A stretch of DNA of 64,000 nucleotides, from NCBI GenBank assembly GCA_041738345.1, contig JBGSPX010000006.1:20482-84481 (forward strand). Direction: 5' to 3'. Both the position numbers and the translations under genes were made by a program. Shown one piece after another: positions 18,343 to 27,912 of this stretch. Origin of the DNA: Proteocatella sp041738345. GTDB lineage: Bacteria; Bacillota; Clostridia; Peptostreptococcales; Filifactoraceae. Numbering within the stretch: the stretch's first letter is position 1; every line of letters begins with the position of its first letter. The notes beneath the pieces were generated by a model. The model ran no database searches. It was not told where the DNA came from and saw only the letters and a list, made by a program, of their open reading frames with translations.

Positions 18343-18702
18343 ATGGCAAAAATATTATTAGTAGATGATGCAGCTTTTATGAGAATGGTAGTTAAAGACA
18401 CACTTACAAAGAATGGATACACAGAATTATTTGAAGCAGCAGATGGAGCAGAAGCAGTAGCAAAGTATAATGAAGTGCACCCTGATTTAGTAGTAATGGA
18501 TATAACCATGCCTAATATGGATGGACTAGAAGCATTAAAGACAATAAAAGCGCAAGATCCTAATGCTAAAATAATAATGTGTTCAGCTATGGGACAAGAG
18601 GCAATGGTTGTAGAAGCTATTAAATCAGGAGCTAAAGACTTTATAGTTAAGCCTTTTAAACCAGATAGAATCCTTAAAGCTGTTCAGCAGATACTAGGAT
18701 AG
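18343..18702 (+). CDS. cheY: Chemotaxis response regulator CheY
   Basis: A 119-residue single receiver domain. The acidic pair in LLVDDAAFMRM, the phospho-acceptor Asp in LVVMDITMPNMDG, the Ser in IMCSAMG and the Lys in IVKPF are all intact. Phosphorylated by CheA, it binds FliM next door in the operon and FliY. ATG 18343 follows AAGGAAGG. Confidence 0.95.
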   Translation: MAKILLVDDAAFMRMVVKDTLTKNGYTELFEAADGAEAVAKYNEVHPDLVVMDITMPNMDGLEALKTIKAQDPNAKIIMCSAMGQEAMVVEAIKSGAKDFIVKPFKPDRILKAVQQILG

Positions 18703-18725
18703 GGTTCTAGAAACAGGAGGTAATA

Positions 18726-19166
18726 ATGTCTTTTTTAAGTTCTATGAACATAAGTGCTTCAGGAATGACTGCACAAAAGCAAAGATTAGATGTAATATCA
18801 GAGAATATATCTAATATAGAGACAACAAGGACTGAGGGGGGAGGACCCTATAGAAGAAAGATGGTAGTTTTTCAACCTATAGAACCTCAAGATTTTAAAA
18901 GTGTGTTAAGTAAAAGAGCACAGGAAGAAAATGCAAAAGGTGGAGTACACATAACACAGCTTGTAGAAGATCAAAGAGAATTCAAAGCCGTGTATAATCC
19001 AGAACATCCAGATGCAAATGCAGATGGGTATGTGCTGATGCCTAATGTAGATTTAATAAAAGAAACTGTGGATGCTATGTCTGCAACAAGGTCTTATGAT
19101 GCAAATATAACAGCTTTTAATGCAATTAAAATGATGGCTACCAAAGCATTGGAAATAGGACGATAA
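18726..19166 (+). CDS. flgC: Flagellar proximal rod protein FlgC
   Basis: A 146-residue rod protein with the start FLSSMNISASGMTAQKQRLD and the rod signature SENISNIETTRTEGGGPYRRK, where ET and EGGGPYRRK are specific to FlgC. The C-terminus has MPNVDLIKETVDAMSATRSYDAN. It normally follows flgB; here it is about 12 kb away between cheY and fliY. The sequence is intact, so it should assemble on FlgB as usual. ATG 18726 follows AGGAGG. Confidence 0.92.
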   Translation: MSFLSSMNISASGMTAQKQRLDVISENISNIETTRTEGGGPYRRKMVVFQPIEPQDFKSVLSKRAQEENAKGGVHITQLVEDQREFKAVYNPEHPDANADGYVLMPNVDLIKETVDAMSATRSYDANITAFNAIKMMATKALEIGR

Positions 19167-19213
19167 TGTCAAAATGACAAAAAGAATTCAAGAAATAAAC
19201 GCAGGAGGATAAA

Positions 19214-20278
19214 ATGAGCCATGAATATCTAAGTTCTATGGAAATAGATGCGATAGGTGAAATAATTAATATAAGTTTGGGAGCCTCGGCTACATCTGTA
19301 GCCACAATGCTTGACAGACGTGTGGATATAACCACACCTCGTGTTAAAGTTGTTACTTTTGATGAATTTGAGTTTAAAAGACTTGAACCGGCAATAGGAG
19401 TAGAGATAACATATACTCATGGTCTTTCAGGAAACAATGTCATGATAATCAAGAAAACAGATGTCAAGACAATTGTAGGTCTGCTTATGGGAAGTGAAAT
19501 TGCAGATGAAGACTTTGAGATGAATGCGCTCTATGAAAGTGCTATTTGTGAAGTAATGAACCAGATGATGGGAGCTTCGGCTACGGCTATGTCGGAGTTC
19601 ATAGGCGAAACTGTCAATATAACTACACCAACATCTTTTGAAATAGAAAATTCGCAGCAATTTAAAGAAAAATATTTTGCACCTGAAATGAGTTTTGTAA
19701 GCATAGAGTTTAGCCTTTCAATAGAGGGGTCTATAAGATGCGAATTTGTCAATCTAATGGCAATTCCGTTAGTGAAAATGTTAGTATCAAGAATGATACC
19801 ACCAGAGCTTACATCAGATATGCAAATTTCAGAACCAGAAGTACAACCAGTAGTTGCGCCAACACCAGCGGCAGCACCAACACCGACACCAGCAGTAGCA
19901 CAACCAGCGGCAGCGCCACCACCACAACCAGCGGCAGCGCCAGCACCGCAGCCAGTAGCACCACCGCAACCTGTGCAAAACAAAGTGGTAGATGTTCAGC
20001 CTACACCAAGTACCTTTGTTCCTAGAGAATTAGATGAAATGTCACAAGATAACTTAAAACTTCTTATGGATGTACCGCTAGAAATTTCGGTAGAAATAGG
20101 AAGAACTAAGAAGCTAGTAAAAGAAATTATTGAATTTACACAAGGCACGCTTATAGTACTTGATAAACTAGCAGGAGACCAAGTTGAAATATATGCTAAC
20201 GAAAGATGTATAGCAAGAGGCGATGTAGTAGTTGTAAATGATAATTTTGGTGTAAGAATTACTGAGATAATAAAATAA
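19214..20278 (+). CDS. fliY: Flagellar switch phosphatase FliY (FliN fusion)
   Basis: A 354-residue protein in three parts. Residues ~1-195 are a CheC-like phosphatase domain with two intact E-x2-N motifs, in AIGEIINISLGASA and in CEVMNQMMGASATA. Residues ~208-265 are a Pro/Ala/Gln-rich linker with repeated AAPxP units. The C-terminus (LLMDVPLEISVEIGRT) is a FliN domain. It forms part of the C ring and dephosphorylates CheY-P. The repetitive linker creates open shadow frames on both strands that are not genes. ATG 19214 follows GGAGG. Confidence 0.94.
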   Translation: MSHEYLSSMEIDAIGEIINISLGASATSVATMLDRRVDITTPRVKVVTFDEFEFKRLEPAIGVEITYTHGLSGNNVMIIKKTDVKTIVGLLMGSEIADEDFEMNALYESAICEVMNQMMGASATAMSEFIGETVNITTPTSFEIENSQQFKEKYFAPEMSFVSIEFSLSIEGSIRCEFVNLMAIPLVKMLVSRMIPPELTSDMQISEPEVQPVVAPTPAAAPTPTPAVAQPAAAPPPQPAAAPAPQPVAPPQPVQNKVVDVQPTPSTFVPRELDEMSQDNLKLLMDVPLEISVEIGRTKKLVKEIIEFTQGTLIVLDKLAGDQVEIYANERCIARGDVVVVNDNFGVRITEIIK

Positions 20279-20284
20279 AAGGAA

Positions 20285-20641
20285 GTGAGCAATATTTTAG
20301 GACAAACCGCATCTATGCTTGTTACCTTGCTCATACTTTTAGGAATATTGTATTTAGCCTTTAGAGTAAGCAAGTATTTGGGTATGGCAGCTATAAAACA
20401 GAGCCAATCAAAATATATAAAATTAATTGATATGATGGCACTTGGGCAAGATAAAGCTATTTCAATTGCACAAATTGGCCAAAAATATTTTGTCTTAGGA
20501 ATAACTTCAGGTGGAATAACTAATCTTGCGGAATTATCAGAAGACAATATAAAAGAGTTTGAAATCGAAAAAGTAGAAACTCTTGATATAGCGGAAAAAT
20601 TTAAAGATATAATAAAAAATGTAAAAAATAAATCACAATAG
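20285..20641 (+). CDS. fliO: Flagellar biosynthesis protein FliO
   Basis: A 118-residue protein with one membrane helix (TLLILLGILYLAFRV) and a short cytoplasmic domain with KYIKLIDMMALGQDKAISIAQIG, the FliO pattern. FliO aids assembly of the FliP export gate. The GTG start at 20285 lies close behind AAAAGGAA; an internal ATG at 20314 is an alternative. Position before fliP supports the call. Confidence 0.83.
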   Translation: MSNILGQTASMLVTLLILLGILYLAFRVSKYLGMAAIKQSQSKYIKLIDMMALGQDKAISIAQIGQKYFVLGITSGGITNLAELSEDNIKEFEIEKVETLDIAEKFKDIIKNVKNKSQ

Positions 20642-20660
20642 GATTTGAGGTATTATAATA

Positions 20661-21317
20661 ATGGGACAAGCACTTATAAACGTAAACGGAGACGGCGTAC
20701 AGACTCTTGAAATATTGTTCCTATTAACTACGGTGTCATTATTGCCATCAATATTGGTAATGATGACTTCTTTTACAAGAATAATAATCGTACTTTCTTT
20801 TTTAAGAAACGCAATAGGAGTACAACAGCTTCCACCAAATATGATTTTAATTGGAATATCATTGTTTTTGACCTTTTTCATAATGTCACCTGTAATAGAT
20901 GACATAAATGAACAGGCTTATATACCCTATAAAAACGAACAAATCTCACAGGTACAGGCGCTTGAAAGAGCTCAGATACCACTGAAAAAATTCATGTTAA
21001 AACAGACTGAAATTGGTACATTAAATATGTATGCAGAATTTGCAGGTGAGAAAGTTACAGAAGATATTGAAAAACTTCCTATGAAAATTGTGGTTCCTGC
21101 ATTTATGACTACAGAGTTAAAACGAGCTTTTGTTATTGGATTTCTTCTGTTTATCCCATTCCTCTTAATAGATATGATAGTATCAAGTACACTTATGTCT
21201 ATGGGGATGATGATGCTTCCGCCTACTATGATTGCACTACCGTTTAAACTGTTGCTTTTTATAACAATAGATGGGTGGAATATGCTATTTAGTACACTCA
21301 TAAAAGGCTTCAATTGA
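20661..21317 (+). CDS. fliP: Flagellar export gate protein FliP
   Basis: A 218-residue membrane protein. LLTTVSLLPSILVMMTSFTRI and VLSFLRNAIGVQQLPPN near the start and LPFKLLLFITIDGW near the end are the strongest FliP signatures. Five FliP subunits build the core of the export channel with FliQ and FliR. No long cleavable signal peptide is seen. ATG 20661. Confidence 0.94.
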   Translation: MGQALINVNGDGVQTLEILFLLTTVSLLPSILVMMTSFTRIIIVLSFLRNAIGVQQLPPNMILIGISLFLTFFIMSPVIDDINEQAYIPYKNEQISQVQALERAQIPLKKFMLKQTEIGTLNMYAEFAGEKVTEDIEKLPMKIVVPAFMTTELKRAFVIGFLLFIPFLLIDMIVSSTLMSMGMMMLPPTMIALPFKLLLFITIDGWNMLFSTLIKGFN

Positions 21318-21332
21318 TAAGGGGAGAAATTT

Positions 21333-21593
21333 ATGACTAATTCAGAAGCTATTATGTTAATGCAAGCGGCACTTATAGTGGCTACAAAGATATCTGCACC
21401 CATACTTTTGATAAGTATGGCAGTCGGCCTTGTTATATCAATATTTCAAGCGGCAACCCAGATTCACGAACAGACAATAACCTTTGTTCCGAAGTTAGTA
21501 CTTATAGCTCTAATACTGCTTTTAACAGGAGGCGCTATGCTTGAAATGATGCAAGATTTTTTCATGTACATTTTTGAGATGATGTTAAAGTAA
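21333..21593 (+). CDS. fliQ: Flagellar export gate protein FliQ
   Basis: An 86-residue protein with two membrane helices, including SMAVGLVISIFQAATQIHEQT and the FVPKLVLIALILLLTGG helix, both diagnostic of FliQ. It is part of the FliPQR export gate. ATG 21333 follows AGGGGAG. Confidence 0.94.
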   Translation: MTNSEAIMLMQAALIVATKISAPILLISMAVGLVISIFQAATQIHEQTITFVPKLVLIALILLLTGGAMLEMMQDFFMYIFEMMLK

Positions 21594-21614
21594 TTGTAAG
21601 CTTATGGAGGGAAG

Positions 21615-22379
21615 ATGATAAACCAAGAACAATTGCTTGTATGGACCTTTATACTGATGAGATGTACAGGCTTTATACTACTAAACCCTCTTTTTGGCCG
21701 CAGAAACATCCCGCCAATAGTTAAATCAGGTTTTATAATGGCATTTAGTCTATTGTTATTTATATACAATCCTATTCAGAGCATACCAATCTCAGGTTTT
21801 TTTGAATATACGGTTTTGCTATTAAAAGAACTTATTGTAGGCTTTTTAATGGGGTATGTAATGCAGTTATTCACATATGTATGTATATATGCCGGCGGAA
21901 TTATAGACTTTCAGTTAGGACTTTCTATGGCAACCATATATGATCCTCAGAATAATATTCAAATTCCACTTACTGGAAATATATTTAATATTATGTTTAT
22001 GTTAATATTTTTGTCAGTAGATGGGCATTTAGCACTGATAAGAATCTTTATAGAATTAGCGAATATAATTCCTTATGGAACAACAACATTTACTCCAAAT
22101 AGTGCATCTTTTTTACTAAATTTATTTTCAGAATGTACGGTACTGGCATTGCAACTTGCTTTTCCAATGCTAATTATAGTGTTTTTAACTGAAATGGGTG
22201 TTGGAATTCTAATGAAAGCCATACCACAAATAAATGTATTTGTAGTTAATATACAGGCTAAAATAATAATAGGAATGTTGGTATTAATATTTATGTTTTC
22301 TCCAATCGGTGATTTTTTAAATAATACTATAGTTATGATGATAAATTCGATACGAGAATTAGCACTACTTATACAATAA
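21615..22379 (+). CDS. fliR: Flagellar export gate protein FliR
   Basis: A 254-residue protein with about six membrane helices and a start FILMRCTGFILLNPLFGRRN typical of FliR. The middle has KELIVGFLMGYVMQL and the end has an ISRVxPQINVF-like segment (KAIPQINVFVVNIQAK). It closes the FliPQR gate and contacts FlhB, which follows. ATG 21615 follows GGAGGG. Confidence 0.93.
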   Translation: MINQEQLLVWTFILMRCTGFILLNPLFGRRNIPPIVKSGFIMAFSLLLFIYNPIQSIPISGFFEYTVLLLKELIVGFLMGYVMQLFTYVCIYAGGIIDFQLGLSMATIYDPQNNIQIPLTGNIFNIMFMLIFLSVDGHLALIRIFIELANIIPYGTTTFTPNSASFLLNLFSECTVLALQLAFPMLIIVFLTEMGVGILMKAIPQINVFVVNIQAKIIIGMLVLIFMFSPIGDFLNNTIVMMINSIRELALLIQ

Positions 22380-22409
22380 TACTTATTATTCAAAAGGAAG
22401 TGAAATTAT

Positions 22410-23474
22410 TTGGCAGGGGAAAAAACCGAAAAAGCCAGTTCGAAGAAACGACAAGATGAACGTAAAAAGGGTAATGTATTTACCAGTAAGGATTTAACCG
22501 CACTTATATCTATACTAGGCGTATTTTTTTCGATGAAGTTGCTTTTTCCAAGCATGTATAAAACTACCAAAGCTTTCACGTTTAGATATATGGGATATGC
22601 TGCAAACAAAACGGATATTACAGATAGTTTTATAAAAGAAATTGCAGTTACTTCATTAGATGCTTTTATTAAGGCAGCAATACCAATAATACTTATTGCA
22701 ATGCTAATTGGAGTAGTAACTACACTAGCTCAAACAAAATTGTTATTTTCAATGGAAAGTTTGAAGCCGAAATTTAATAGACTTAACCCTTTGGAGGGTA
22801 TAAAAAAATTATTTTCATTAAAAAGTATGGTAGAGGTTTTAAAAGGAATCATAAAAATAAGCATAATTTTGACTGTACTTTATAAGTTTATAATTGGAAG
22901 ATTTGTAGATTTCAGCAGAACTTTGAATATGGGAATTATGGATTCAAGTCATTTTATGCTTAAATCAGTTTTAGATATGGTATTTAATATAAGCATTGCA
23001 TTTGCTGGAATAGCTGCAATAGATTACTTTTATCAGTGGTGGGATTATGAAAGACAAATTAAGATGTCAAAACATGACCTTAAGGAAGAATATAAGCAAA
23101 TGGAAGGAAACCCACAGATAAAAGGAAAAATTAGAGAGATGCAGCGTCAAAGAGCGATGTCTCGTATGATGCAGGCAGTTCCTAGTGCAGACGTAGTAAT
23201 AAAAAACCCTACTCATTATGCAGTTGCACTAAAATATGACATAGAAAATGATAGTGCGCCAATTCTTGTAGCCAAGGGGCAGGATGAATTAGCACTTAGA
23301 ATAATAAAAACTGCAGAAGAAAATAATGTTTCAGTTATAGAAAATAAACCACTAGCAAGAAGTATATTTGCAACAACTGATTTAAATAGAGAAATTCCTG
23401 CAGAACACTATGGTGAAATAGCAGAAATTTTAGTTTATATATATAAATTGAACAATAAGGAAATAAAATTTTAG
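22410..23474 (+). CDS. flhB: Flagellar export switch protein FlhB
   Basis: A 354-residue protein: four membrane helices and a C-terminal cytoplasmic domain with the autocleavage motif NPTHYAVALKYD near residue 265. Cleavage between Asn and Pro allows the change from hook to filament export under FliK control. The charged start EKTEKASSKKRQDERKKG is typical. TTG 22410 follows AAGGAAG. A free-standing homologue of its C-domain lies at 36314. Confidence 0.94.
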   Translation: MAGEKTEKASSKKRQDERKKGNVFTSKDLTALISILGVFFSMKLLFPSMYKTTKAFTFRYMGYAANKTDITDSFIKEIAVTSLDAFIKAAIPIILIAMLIGVVTTLAQTKLLFSMESLKPKFNRLNPLEGIKKLFSLKSMVEVLKGIIKISIILTVLYKFIIGRFVDFSRTLNMGIMDSSHFMLKSVLDMVFNISIAFAGIAAIDYFYQWWDYERQIKMSKHDLKEEYKQMEGNPQIKGKIREMQRQRAMSRMMQAVPSADVVIKNPTHYAVALKYDIENDSAPILVAKGQDELALRIIKTAEENNVSVIENKPLARSIFATTDLNREIPAEHYGEIAEILVYIYKLNNKEIKF

Positions 23475-23527
23475 ACAGCTAATAAGGGGAAACCCATAAT
23501 ATAGAAATAGTGGAGAAAGAAATAAAT

Positions 23528-25591
23528 ATGAAACTACTTTTAAACAATGCTATATCTCTATTTGTAATAGTAATAGTGTTATTGCTTATAATACCACTTA
23601 GTCCATTTATTCTGGATGTTATGTTTATATTGAACATATCAGTATCGCTTGTAATTTTACTTATAAGTATGAACATAAAGGAATCCTTAGAGTTTTCTAT
23701 ATTTCCTTCACTGCTTTTAATTACAACACTTTTTAGACTAGGACTTAACATATCCTCAACAAGGCTTATTCTTACAAAAGAAGGGGCAGCAGGAGAAGTA
23801 ATAAAGGCATTTGGTACCTTTGTACTTCAAGGAAATATTGTAGTAGGAGTTATAATATTCCTAATCATAGTACTGGTTCAGTTCATTGTAATTACAAAAG
23901 GAGCTGAGAGGGTAGCTGAGGTAGCCGCAAGATTTACACTTGATGCAATGCCTGGAAAACAGATGGCTATAGATGCAGATTTAAGTTCAGGACTTATAAA
24001 TGAACAAGAAGCAAGAGACAGGCGATACAAAGTTCAAAAAGAAGCAGATTTTTATGGAGCAATGGATGGAGCCACAAAGATAGTAAAAGGTGATGCCGTT
24101 ATGTCCATTTTAATAACTATTATAAACTTTATTGCAGGAACTATAATAGGAATAGTGCAATCCAATATGCCGTTTTCTGAAGTACTTCAAGTATACTCTA
24201 TAGCTACAATTGGAGATGGATTAGTTTCGCAGATTCCAGCACTTCTAATATCAGTAGCTACAGGAATGATTGTTACTAGAGCGGTTTCAGAAGGCAGCTT
24301 AAACAAAGACGTTTCAAAACAGTTTTTAGCACAACCACAAGCACTTATGACCGCAGGTGGATTACTTGGAATTTTAGCAGTAGCTCCAGGAATGCCTCAT
24401 TTACAACTTATAATAATATCTGCAATGCTTGTAGGGCTTGGATATAACAGCTCAAAAGCTATAAAAGCTAATATGCTTGCTTTAGAGACTGGAATATCTG
24501 AAGAGTCTTTACCTATGGAAGAAACGGTAGATGAGAACGAATACTATAAAGACATAAATAATATATATCAATTACTTACCGTAGAGCCGATAGAAATGGA
24601 GTTTGGGTATAGTCTAATTCCGCTTGTGGATGAAGCCAGTGGTGGAAATCTTATAAGTCGTATAGTTATATTTAGAAGGCAGTATGCACAGGAAATGGGT
24701 TTTGTAATTCCATCAATAAGACTTAGAGATAGCTCAAACATAAGTACAAATCAATATACAATAAAAATAAAAGGGGAAGAAATAGCTAGGGGAGAACTGT
24801 TAGTAGACTATTACTTGGCACTTGAGCCATCAAGACCAGCAGGAGAGGTCGATGGAATTGAAACGATTGAGCCTGCATACGGAATACCGAGTAAATGGAT
24901 AACTGCAGATAAAAAAGAAATTGCAGAAATATATGGATATACAGTAATAGACCCACTTTCAGTAATGCTTACTCATCTTTCAGAGACTGTAAAAAGACAT
25001 GCTTATGAACTTCTTGGAAGAGCAGAAGTAATGCAGATAATAGAAAATACAAAACAGCAGATACCAGAACTTGTAGAAGAAGCCTTTCCGAACATAATAA
25101 GTCATGCTAATTTCCAAAAAATATTAGCAAATCTATTAAAAGAAGGCGTTCCAATCAAAGATACGGCTACTATATTAGAAAGTATAATAGATACATCAGC
25201 TACAACGAAGGATTTGGATACGGTTACTGAAAATATAAGAGTAGCGCTTAAACGTACGATTACCAGACGTTTTTGTGAGAATGGTCAGTTAAAAGTAGTG
25301 ACTTTGGATGCAGATTTAGAAAAAACCATAGTCAATAGTTTAGCAAGAAGTGAACAAGGTATATATTTAGCACTTAGTCCAGATGTTATGCAACAGATTA
25401 TAGTGCAACTATCAGAACATATGAAAATATTTAATGAATTAGCGCAACGTCCGATAATACTTACAAGTCATGTTGTGAGAGTATATTTTTATAGATTGAT
25501 AGAACAATTCTTTCCTAATATTTACGTCCTTTCGTTTAATGAAATTGCAAATAATGTTCAAATACAATCAATTGGAAACATAAGTGCATAG
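23528..25591 (+). CDS. flhA: Flagellar export apparatus protein FlhA
   Basis: A 687-residue protein. The first half has about eight membrane helices with LLLITTLFRLGLNISSTRLIL and the conserved cytoplasmic loop AARFTLDAMPGKQMAIDADL. The second half is the cytoplasmic nonamer ring that binds chaperone-substrate pairs. ATG 23528 is chosen over GTG 23510 because GGAG lies at a reasonable distance and the preceding codons are not family-like. It is followed directly by fliA; flhF and flhG, which usually come next, are missing. Confidence 0.94.
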   Translation: MKLLLNNAISLFVIVIVLLLIIPLSPFILDVMFILNISVSLVILLISMNIKESLEFSIFPSLLLITTLFRLGLNISSTRLILTKEGAAGEVIKAFGTFVLQGNIVVGVIIFLIIVLVQFIVITKGAERVAEVAARFTLDAMPGKQMAIDADLSSGLINEQEARDRRYKVQKEADFYGAMDGATKIVKGDAVMSILITIINFIAGTIIGIVQSNMPFSEVLQVYSIATIGDGLVSQIPALLISVATGMIVTRAVSEGSLNKDVSKQFLAQPQALMTAGGLLGILAVAPGMPHLQLIIISAMLVGLGYNSSKAIKANMLALETGISEESLPMEETVDENEYYKDINNIYQLLTVEPIEMEFGYSLIPLVDEASGGNLISRIVIFRRQYAQEMGFVIPSIRLRDSSNISTNQYTIKIKGEEIARGELLVDYYLALEPSRPAGEVDGIETIEPAYGIPSKWITADKKEIAEIYGYTVIDPLSVMLTHLSETVKRHAYELLGRAEVMQIIENTKQQIPELVEEAFPNIISHANFQKILANLLKEGVPIKDTATILESIIDTSATTKDLDTVTENIRVALKRTITRRFCENGQLKVVTLDADLEKTIVNSLARSEQGIYLALSPDVMQQIIVQLSEHMKIFNELAQRPIILTSHVVRVYFYRLIEQFFPNIYVLSFNEIANNVQIQSIGNISA

Positions 25592-25617
25592 TTAATTATA
25601 TTAATCAGGAGTAAAAG

Positions 25618-26394
25618 ATGACTTTTTGCAGAGATATGGAGTCTAAGAGCAGTGAACAGCTGCTCTTAGAGTACAAAGAAACGCACGATCATAAAATCAA
25701 ACAGGAAATTGTGCTGAGATATGTTCCTGTAGTAAGAAAAATTGCGATAAAAATGAAAGATGTGTATTCAGGGTTTGCGCAGACAGATGATATTGTAAAT
25801 GAAGGCGTGATTGCACTGATGAAAGCCATAGATAAGTTCGATTTAGACAAAAATGTCAAATTTGACACTTACATAAATAAACGAATTAAAGGGCTTATCA
25901 TAGATATGGCAAGAAAACAGGACTGGGTGCCACGTAGTATAAGAAAATCTGCTAAAGAGATAAGTGAAGCAATAAACTCGCTATACGCCGCAAATGGCAA
26001 AATGCCTTCAGATAATGACATTGCTAATCATTTAGGGATAACGCTTGAGCAGTACTGGGAGAAGGTGTCTAAGAGTAATTTCTTTGGAATTCTCTCACTT
26101 GAACTTATCACTGAAGATACAGGAGAAAATAGAAAAACTTCCAAAATTCCGCCAGCAGATTTGGAATATTCACCAGAAAATATTTTACTCAATGATGAGA
26201 TGGGAAAAGTTTTGAAACTTTGCTTAGATTCGTTAAGAGACAGAGAAAAACAGGTTATTATAATGTATTATCATCAAAATAAGAACATGAGAGAGATAGC
26301 AGAAGAACTAAACGTAAGCGAACCTAGAATATCTCAAATTCATGCCAATGCAATAAAAAAACTTAGATTAGAAATGAAAAAATTCATGCTGTAG
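25618..26394 (+). CDS. fliA: RNA polymerase sigma factor for flagellar genes (SigD/FliA)
   Basis: A 258-residue sigma-70 factor of the FliA/WhiG group. Region 2 contains DIVNEGVIALMKAIDKFD and KFDTYINKRIKGLIIDMARKQ with the DWVPRSIR segment characteristic of this group; region 4 has VIIMYYHQNKNMREIAEELNVSEPRISQIH. It should read the TAA-N-CCGATA promoters seen ahead of flagellin, cheA and fliD. No FlgM anti-sigma gene is found in the window. ATG 25618 follows AGGAG. Confidence 0.93.
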   Translation: MTFCRDMESKSSEQLLLEYKETHDHKIKQEIVLRYVPVVRKIAIKMKDVYSGFAQTDDIVNEGVIALMKAIDKFDLDKNVKFDTYINKRIKGLIIDMARKQDWVPRSIRKSAKEISEAINSLYAANGKMPSDNDIANHLGITLEQYWEKVSKSNFFGILSLELITEDTGENRKTSKIPPADLEYSPENILLNDEMGKVLKLCLDSLRDREKQVIIMYYHQNKNMREIAEELNVSEPRISQIHANAIKKLRLEMKKFML

Positions 26395-26413
26395 ATTTTT
26401 GAAAGGGAGTAAT

Positions 26414-27163
26414 ATGTTAAAAGGATTCTATAATTTATCATCTTCGATGATAACGCAAAATCGAAATCTTGATGTGGTAAGTAATAATATAGTAAATGTT
26501 TCGACACCGGGGTTTAAAAAAGATACTATGACAGCGACTACATTCAAGGAACAGATGCTTGCAAGGACAGGGAATACAGATAGACGAAATGTTACAAATT
26601 TAAATACCAATTCGATGATAGTTACAGCAGAAGAAACTATCACTAACTTTTCGCAGGGAGGGTTTGAAGAAACCGGAAATATGCTGAATGTAGGGCTTAG
26701 AAAAAGCGGTTTTTTTGAAATCCAAACTCAAAATGGGAATGTATATACTCGAAATGGAGCTTTTATAACTGATAACGAAGGATATCTTACGCTACCTGGA
26801 GTTGGAAGAGTAATGGGGACTTCAGGAGAACCTATAGTTTTAACCACAGAAGATGTATCAATAGATCCAACTGGAGCAATAAGCGATAGTTCTGGAAATT
26901 ATATAGACAACATACGTGTAGTAGACTTTGAGAATTATAACCAGATAAATAAAAATCTTGAAGGTCATATAGTAGGAGCTAATCCTGTAGATGTAGAAGA
27001 TGCTGGAATCATACAAGGTGCAGTAGAGCGTTCAAATGTATCTATGGTGGATGAAATGACTATCATGATGCGTAGTCAAAGAGCAATTCAAAGTGCATCA
27101 CAGATTTTAAAGATGTATGATAGGATGATGGAAAAATCCACTACAGAAGTGGGAAGAGTATAG
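26414..27163 (+). CDS. flgF: Flagellar basal-body rod protein, FlgF/FlgG type
   Basis: A 249-residue distal rod-family protein. The start MLKGFYNLSSSMITQNRNLD with NNIVNVSTPGFKKD and the end VERSNVSMVDEMTIMMRSQRA form the rod coiled-coil pair. It is the first of two tandem FlgG-like genes; in Firmicutes this pair is often called flgF-flgG or flhO-flhP. ATG 26414 follows AAAGGGAG; the earlier TTG at 26399 is poorly placed. Confidence 0.85.
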   Translation: MLKGFYNLSSSMITQNRNLDVVSNNIVNVSTPGFKKDTMTATTFKEQMLARTGNTDRRNVTNLNTNSMIVTAEETITNFSQGGFEETGNMLNVGLRKSGFFEIQTQNGNVYTRNGAFITDNEGYLTLPGVGRVMGTSGEPIVLTTEDVSIDPTGAISDSSGNYIDNIRVVDFENYNQINKNLEGHIVGANPVDVEDAGIIQGAVERSNVSMVDEMTIMMRSQRAIQSASQILKMYDRMMEKSTTEVGRV

Positions 27164-27173
27164 GAGGTATAAT

Positions 27174-27893
27174 ATGAATCAATCATTTTACACAGCATCA
27201 GTAGGGGCGGGAATGCATCAATCTAGACTGGATGTAATATCAAACAATTTAGCAAACGTAAATACAGATGGATATAAAAATAAATCGTCAGTGTTTGCGA
27301 ATCTAATGTACAATAATATAAATGAAGCGCAACAGTCTAGAAGTTTGAAATCTGGGACAGGAATAAAAATCGAAGGAACTGAAACTGATTTTAGTCAGGG
27401 GCAGCTTAGTAATACGGGAGAACCACTTGATTATGCAATAAGAGGTGCAGGCTATTTTGCAGTTCAAAGCCCTGTGACAGGAGATGTATTTTACACAAGA
27501 GATGGAAGTTTTATGATGTCACAACCAGTAGATTTTGATGGCGAAATCTTTAATCTAGTGACTAAAGAAGGTTTTTATGTACTTGATTCAAATGAAGAGC
27601 CGATTGAAGTTAAAAATGCAGAAGAAAACATGGATATTGGCGTGTATACCTTTCCAATATTAAATGGAATGGAAAGCGTAGGTAATGGAAAATTTAAACC
27701 TACAGAGAAAAATGGGCTTCCAGAAATTATAAATGGGGAAGAAGTTTTAGAAAAAGGCGTAGTAGAGATGTCAAATGTAGATTTGGCAAGAGAAATGTCA
27801 AAGATAGTAGAAACTCAAAGAGCCTACCAATTTGCGATAAAAATGATACAGACATCAGATGACGTGACAGGGATGATAAATTCACTTAGATAA
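27174..27893 (+). CDS. flgG: Flagellar distal rod protein FlgG-type
   Basis: A 239-residue protein with SRLDVISNNLANVNTDGYK near residue 18 and NVDLAREMSKIVETQRAYQFA near the end, the paired ends of FlgG-like proteins. It follows its paralogue by ten bases, with GGAGG before ATG 27174. It forms the distal rod that leads to the hook. Confidence 0.87.
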   Translation: MNQSFYTASVGAGMHQSRLDVISNNLANVNTDGYKNKSSVFANLMYNNINEAQQSRSLKSGTGIKIEGTETDFSQGQLSNTGEPLDYAIRGAGYFAVQSPVTGDVFYTRDGSFMMSQPVDFDGEIFNLVTKEGFYVLDSNEEPIEVKNAEENMDIGVYTFPILNGMESVGNGKFKPTEKNGLPEIINGEEVLEKGVVEMSNVDLAREMSKIVETQRAYQFAIKMIQTSDDVTGMINSLR

Positions 27894-27912
27894 TTAATTA
27901 GGGAGGTTTAGG

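Noticed and set aside
19531..19983. Gly/Ala/Cys-rich minus-strand frame.
   Set aside because: It is the complement of the repetitive Pro/Ala linker of FliY.
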